From Cavenderia fasciculata (Eukaryota; Evosea; Eumycetozoa; Acytosteliales; Cavenderiaceae), in NCBI RefSeq assembly GCF_000203815.1, contig NW_004457718.1, positions 62,001-126,000 of the forward strand: a DNA stretch of 64,000 nucleotides. Reading direction: 5' to 3'. Shown here piece by piece: positions 58,701-64,000 of the stretch. A program made the position numbers and the translations under genes. Below the pieces are notes generated by a model. It did not search any database and was not told the DNA's origin. It saw nothing but the letters and a program-made list of their open reading frames with translations. How positions within the stretch are numbered: position 1 is the stretch's first letter; every line of letters begins with the position of its first letter.

Positions 58701-59622
58701 TTATTTTGATTTATATAGAGTAGGATAATTTACATGAAATTGTGTGTAATTGTATACTTGTGGAATTAATAATGAATTCTTGTTGCTGTTGTTGTTTGGC
58801 GATGATAAATTACTCATTGTATCTGATGAATATGAACCTACTTGTGGAGTTGTAAGATTACTTGAAGTAATATCAATGTTTTTGGTAGTAGTTATAATAT
58901 TTTTGTTGTTGTTGTTTTCTCTATATAATTCAGAATAGGTTGGGAAAATGTTAAAACTTTGGTATTGACCTGCACCAGACTGTGATGTTGATGATGTTGC
59001 ACCATGATGATTATCTGACAAACCACCATAAATAAATGGTTGGTGAACAAGATCTTTTTGAAGAATTGGAGTATAAATAGTTGGTGTATGTGAAAAATGA
59101 TAATAATCTAATAATCTTTTCACTCTAGTCGAACAATATATAGAAAATACACTTAAACCTATCCAACCAACCGTAAGAATGATTGCAATAATATTCCAAG
59201 CACAACCAACTGGAAAGAAAAGAAACGACTCGTCAGAACTTCCAATGGCAAATAAAGTCATCACCATACCAATAAGTATAAATAATGTTAAAACTATCAT
59301 TACAACATTATACTATTTAAAAAAAAAACAAAAAAAAAAAAAAGATTTGATTTGATTAGATTAGATCAAAAGAATACTATTCTTTATTATTTGATTGGTT
59401 ACATACAAAAGCAATTAAATTTCTTCTTTTAGAATAAGCACCAATGAAACCCAATACAATTACATGTAATCCAATAATGGCAGCCACCAAACTATAAACA
59501 TTTACAAATAGCAATGGAATTGTATTAGCCATCATTATCATGAGTACAACTGTAAATTTAAATGATGAACGATTCAATTCATTATCATCATCTTCCCCAA
59601 CAAATTTATTATAATATTCCAT
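58701..59622 (-). CDS. four-helix membrane protein of unknown function
   Basis: Minus-strand exons 59407-59622 and 58701-59312; 275 residues. Four hydrophobic helices: about residues 25-45, 46-63, 74-95 and 106-130 (VVLMIMMANTIPLLFVNVY, LVAAIIGLHVIVLGFIGAY, VVMIVLTLFILIGMVMTLFA, GCAWNIIAIILTVGWIGLSV). The acidic N-terminus (GEDDDNELNR) and the 145-residue Ser/Asn/Tyr-rich tail are probably cytosolic. There is no large extracellular Cys loop, so it is not a classical tetraspanin; a MARVEL-like four-helix protein is possible. Convergent with ceramidase, only 64 bp between stops. Confidence 0.75.
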
Positions 59623-59658
59623 ATTTCTTAATATAAATATAAATATATAAATTCTACC

Positions 59659-59690
<32 letters not shown>

Positions 59691-59897
59691 AATATTATCT
59701 CTTTTGATACTCTAAAAATGATTAATGATTGATGTGTTAACACCCATTATTGAACAACAAGAGTTGATGATGATGAGGGATGGAACTTACCTTTATGATC
59801 ATTGTTTTTTTTTATATATTCTTTTTGTTGTATGTGTGTGAGTGTGTTTTGTTGAGAGAACCAAGCGGTGAAGGTGGTGGTAGTGGTGGACAATGGT

Positions 59898-60594
59898 CTA
59901 AATGATTTTTTTCAATAGATTGGTAGAATGTTGATTGAGTAGTTGTACAATATTTAGATGACCATTTAAATTTGCCTGATCAATTGCCTTTTGAGTAAAT
60001 CCCTCTTTTCTATTGTTGACAAGATAAGCTAACGATGTGTAGATAACCATTTGATGAAGCTATATCCAATGCATCGGTTGAACAATAAATATCTGGGTAT
60101 GATAGATCTAGATAGGTTAGAATGGCAAGGTTACCATTAGATGCCAGACAGTCCATCACATGATCTTCAATATAGAGTGGTGATTGTAAACAACACCACT
60201 TTAACAACGGTTGAAGTGTTTCAAGTGTAGAGTTGGTATGACAACAATATTGACTAATTGCCATATTAACTATATAGTCATCCAAAGTGGGTGGTTGTCT
60301 GGTTGCAATGTAATGTTTTACGTACTGCCATGGCAGTCCGTATTTTGCGATCATCTCTAATGCCTCATTGTCATGATCACCGTCTTTGAGTACATTGATG
60401 ATATTGCTACCTTTGATAAATGATCTTTTCTTCTTTTCAATGATAGAGTTTGGATTGCAACCATAAGAGTGTATCGAATTGATCATATTAAGATATCTTT
60501 GATCGATTGCACTCAATGTCTCTATCGATTGAAATATCTTATTTCTTATGACAACATGTCTAAATAGATCGATAAACGTTACTATTACTTCCAT
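59898..60594 (-). pseudogene. ankyrin-like repeat protein with an apparent frameshift
   Basis: From the ATG at 60594 the frame runs 194 codons to a stop at 60010-60012. Typical dictyostelid ankyrin-like phrases are present: NEALEMIAKYGLPWQYVKHY, STLETLQPLLKWCC, GNLAILTYLDL, DALDIASSNGYLHIV. Directly after the last phrase the repeat register continues in another frame (YLVNNRKEGFTQKAIDQANL, then NGHLNIVQLLNQHSTNLLKK) to a TAG at 59898-59900, so a one-base shift lies near 60024-60034. It could be a real mutation, a sequencing error or, less likely, a missed tiny intron. The family is large in dictyostelids and often degenerates. The part upstream of the shift is compatible with a folded, shortened protein. 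Confidence 0.7.
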
Positions 60595-63373
60595 TGATCA
60601 ATTTAAAAAGTAAAAAAGATGCTTATAATATATATATAATATACAAAAAAAATAAAGGTGTTTGCTTTGTCATAACAATCAAATATCACATCTTTGGGGG
60701 AGATATTTTCAAATAAAGAAAAAAATATATATTTCTAGTCTAGAAATATATATTTTTAATAGTCATTTTTTACTCATTTTAATGTAATTATTTTCAAAGT
60801 AGTAAAGTAGTGTTGTTGGTTTGTGATAATAATAATAATAAATAAATCATTACTGTATTGTAATGATCTCTAGAAGGTTGACTCAAATGGGACACGAAAA
60901 AAAAAAACAATTTTAATTACACAAAATACGAAAGAGAAATCGAATCGCTGCTGCTGAGGGTTGCGAACAAAAGAGTTTAAAAACCCCTCATAATTATATT
61001 TCATCAACATCTATCTATTATACATCATCTCGTTTATTACATACAATTCGAATAGTTAACCAATCATCATCATCATCAAAAGACTGGAAAGCATCACTAA
61101 ACAGTCAGATATATATACAACATCATCACAAAAAGTGATCTGTTAAATGCTGTTTTGATAGACATCAGTTAAATCACACACTAGTTATTATAATATAGAG
61201 ATCAAAAGATAATAAGAAATCAATTTCAACCCTATCTATCTATCTATTTATCACAACAACCAATCATTATGACTTCAGAGTAAAACGAACAACTTTCTTC
61301 GCCATCATCTTCTTCCTCTAGTTTTCACAACAACAACTACAATAATAATAATAGTAGAAGCAAACCCCTTTGTAGACTTTATATATATATATATATTACT
61401 GGTAGAAAGTAATTAAAATTATCTTCAACCTTTTTCCCTTCCTTCCGACCAACCAATAGGCAACAAACAGTAACACCAAATCACAACAACAACAATAACA
61501 ACCACACAAAAGTCTTAATCACGGGACCGTAAACACAAACTAGTTTTATTAATAGAACTAAAAGGTAATAAGAACATAAAGATCACCCCTATCACATTGA
61601 CAAAGGAAGGCTCATCCAACCAAACCAATCATCCAAAAGGTCGACAACTACATATAGCACTCTTTTCGTCTTTCTCCTTTTTATCACACCACCAATACAA
61701 ATATCGATCACAAATAATCACATCTCAATCAATCCTCATCCATATCTCTCTCTCTCTCTCTCTCTCTCTCTTTGTTGTTGTTATTGTTTTTTAATAATTT
61801 ACCCTTTTGTTGTATATTATGGTGTTCACTTATTAAAATAAGTGAAATCAAATAGTAGAGTAGTAATATTTAATTGGATCTTTATATTTTGTAAAGTATC
61901 CCAATTTTAAAAACAACTGGTTGTAAATTTACAGCCTTTCTCTCTCTCTGAAACATCAGGAGATAGATAGATTTAATATTTTATTGCAATATCACAACTA
62001 GTCGATATAATAATTATTATATTAATGTTGTTGCAATCCGATTCCAATGATATATAATATATAACACATTCAATTTCACAATCCAATTCAATTTGGAGAA
62101 GGAGGGTGGGTGCTTCTCTAGGAGAGTAGTAGTTGTTGTTTCATTATATGGGTGGTATAGATCATATTTTTTTTTTATATAATCTCACACCTCTCTCTCC
62201 GTCTGCTGTTGCTAAACAACAAGCAGCAACAGTCAGACCTACACCCCTTTCTATGTCTTGCACCTACCTCTACTTCACCCTCTGACTGTCATTACCGCTA
62301 CTATCTGTTTGTGTAGGTAGCTGGTGGTGGTGGTGGTGGTTGAGGGTATGCATACATATATATATAAAAGAGAAAACATATAAATATAAGCTGTTTGCAT
62401 ATTTAATTGTGTTCCAACTCTATTTAATTCACAACAACAACACAGTCGCAACAGCAAGCAACATCAGTCTCATTAAAAAAAAAAAAAAGTAGAATAGTAC
62501 TCCTAACCTCAATTGTAGTACAGTTGTAAGCAACACAACAACAACAACAACAACAACATCAAACAAAGAACAACGCTAGTCTGGTTTTAAATTAATCTTT
62601 GTGACAAAATAATAATAATAATAATAATAATAAATTCACACTCCGCATAAATCAATATATTAGTCATCATCATTGTCAATCATCATCATCATCATCATAT
62701 TGTAAATAATAATATTTTAATTAAAGATTAAAAATTAGATCGCCAGACATCATTTCATTATCAATCATATCATCTAACCCTACCAAAAGACACACCAGTT
62801 TTTAAAAAAGAAGAAATTAGGCATACCCTTTTAAACAATAACATCACTTTTAAAAACAAAAAAGGGTGGGATATTGTAAGTGTTACCAAGAGATTGTTTT
62901 TTAAAAACCATTATTACCTTTTCACCACATCATCAACATGAATCAAATCATAACATGTTGATTGCCTATAAAATCAACTAAATAATAGTTTTTAAAAAAC
63001 AACAAATATTATTATCATTATTTATTTGATAGCAATCGCAATACCATACCCTATCATTTTATTTGTTTTGTTAAACAAATAATAATCTCCATTTTTTTTT
63101 TAATCCAATTCCTTTTTCCACAAAGTTGATCTTTTTATTGAAATTTCAATCGTCGTCGTCGCTGTGTTTTCCTATTACAGATAAAATATTAATAATCAAA
63201 CATACACATATGGAATCATACATCACCTATCACAACTAGCTAAACCAAAAGAAATTCTTTATTTTCTCTATTTATTAACCAATTTAATTTTCTTTTTATT
63301 ATTTTAGAAATCTTTGCTTTTTTTTTTTCAAAATCAAATCCCTTTTTTCCTCCTTTATAAATTATAAATCATC
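60595..63373. other. 2.8-kb gene-free region upstream of the last gene
   Basis: No convincing protein gene. It contains a perfect 37-nt palindrome (listed separately), CAA-type repeats, a CT repeat (61745-61770), a GTG-type tract (62321-62340), and an ATC repeat (62681-62698). A short ATG frame at 61270 (four codons, then a GTAAAA donor-like site) could be an upstream exon of the last gene. The final 400 bp are A/T homopolymers typical of dictyostelid promoters. Confidence 0.4.
60721..60757. repeat. perfect inverted repeat, 18-bp arms, 1-nt spacer
   Basis: Arms 60721-60738 and 60740-60757 are exact reverse complements around a single T; the core is TTTCTAG-T-CTAGAAA. AT-rich but not a simple repeat. 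Confidence 0.97.
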
Positions 63374-64000
63374 ATGATGACGGATGATCATAAACATCCT
63401 TCGATTGAAGATCTTTCATTTGAAGATCTTACTTTTGGAGATTCATCCAATTCATTGGATTTATTAAATTCCCATCGATTAAATATAACTGGCCATTCGT
63501 TCCAACCCAATTCCTCTTCATTCCAGCCATCAAAACATTTACATTTACACCCAGATATTAAAAAGTCATCTCTTTTGACTGCCAGTTTACAACAACATCA
63601 ACAACAACAACACCATCACAACAACTCATACAACAATAATAATATTATCGTTTCACCACCTACTACCAACAACATTTCAACTTCATTGGGTGGATTTAAT
63701 AGTAGTACACCAAATACACCAAACAATGGAATTTTATACAACAGCAGCCTGTCACTTCTAAGTGCAGCCGTTGCAGGTAGTGCCGGTTCAATGATGTCTC
63801 CCATGTCATCGTCGTTGAAACCACCCAAAGATAAACGTACCAAGAGTGACAAGTCAGACAGACATGCTGTCCTTGTCAGCTCCAAGGGTGACAAGATCAA
63901 TGTTGGTTTGTTATTAAAGCAATTGGAAGAGTGTGGTCCCGTCAGAGCCCACCACTTTCGTGAGCGTCAAACTTTTGGCTTTGTCCAATTCCTAGACTCT
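63374..64000 (+). CDS. 5' part of a large regulator-like protein, possible RNA-binding domain
   Basis: Open from ATG 63374 to the window end, 209 residues visible. The N-terminus is acidic (SIEDLSFEDLTFGDSSN) and is followed by His/Gln/Asn/Ser-rich low complexity, a basic segment (KPPKDKRTKSDKSDRH) and then what looks like the start of a folded domain: AVLVSSKGDKINVGLLLKQL, then GPVRAHHFRERQTFGFVQF, which resembles an RRM (beta1, helix1, and the GFVQF RNP-like strand) but has unusual spacing. A long gene-free leader upstream suits a regulator. Identity cannot be settled without the rest. Confidence 0.75.
   Translation, partial: MMTDDHKHPSIEDLSFEDLTFGDSSNSLDLLNSHRLNITGHSFQPNSSSFQPSKHLHLHPDIKKSSLLTASLQQHQQQQHHHNNSYNNNNIIVSPPTTNNISTSLGGFNSSTPNTPNNGILYNSSLSLLSAAVAGSAGSMMSPMSSSLKPPKDKRTKSDKSDRHAVLVSSKGDKINVGLLLKQLEECGPVRAHHFRERQTFGFVQFLDS

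Overview
The window is nuclear DNA of a social amoeba (dictyostelid). The evidence is AT-rich DNA with even more AT-rich intergenic gaps, many 60-120 nt introns that mostly start GTATGT/GTAAGT and end in T-rich AG, codon-level homopolymers (poly-Asn, poly-Gln, poly-Ser, poly-Thr), and a gene set that includes a stripped-down Dicer-like RNase III, an RWP-RK factor, tandem ABCA/ABCG transporters and a type-1 glutamine synthetase with a likely organellar leader. I cannot name the species from sequence alone. About 28 protein genes are supported, plus one partial duplicate pseudogene. I see no tRNA, rRNA, CRISPR array, virus-like element or complete transposon. Splice junctions given below were placed by reading frame and conserved protein motifs, and coding lengths close in frame for every spliced model.

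Layout. 1-8.6 kb: 3' two-thirds of an ABCA transporter, ZW10 (Golgi-ER tethering) and, on the minus strand, the retromer subunit VPS26. 9-19.3 kb: bacterial-type aspartyl-tRNA synthetase, a polytopic membrane protein, a glutamine synthetase and histone acetyltransferase HAT1 with an unusual intron repeat and a duplicated 3' end. 19.5-27.7 kb: a SWIM zinc-finger protein, cathepsin B and a broken partial copy of it, the Dicer-like gene, and a Mediator-30-like gene. 27.7-31 kb: a small secreted protein, then the divergent pair VMA22/CCDC115 and LAMTOR3, both acting at the lysosome. 31-34.4 kb is free of recognisable genes and leads to an RWP-RK transcription factor. 36-45 kb: an unrecognised helical/membrane protein, hexose-6-phosphate mutarotase, isoprenylcysteine methyltransferase, and a full ABCG/PDR transporter. 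45-52 kb: an intron-less DarT-like ADP-ribosyltransferase, ATP23 protease, CPSF30, a 50-residue protein, and SWC5/BCNT. 52.6-60.6 kb: a fused desaturase, a tiny three-exon gene, neutral ceramidase, a four-helix membrane protein and a frameshifted ankyrin-like gene. 60.6-63.4 kb is another gene-free leader before a gene that runs off the end.

The strongest novelty candidates are: (1) the desaturase gene, which fuses a cyanobacterial/plastid-type DesA-like domain that has lost its histidine boxes to an intact delta-9 desaturase and cytochrome b5; (2) the DarT-like ADP-ribosyltransferase without introns and without a visible antitoxin partner; (3) the Dicer-like protein whose large central region may hide a diverged platform/PAZ module. 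Functionally most genes are independent housekeeping genes. The only context link that I find persuasive is the VMA22/LAMTOR3 divergent promoter.
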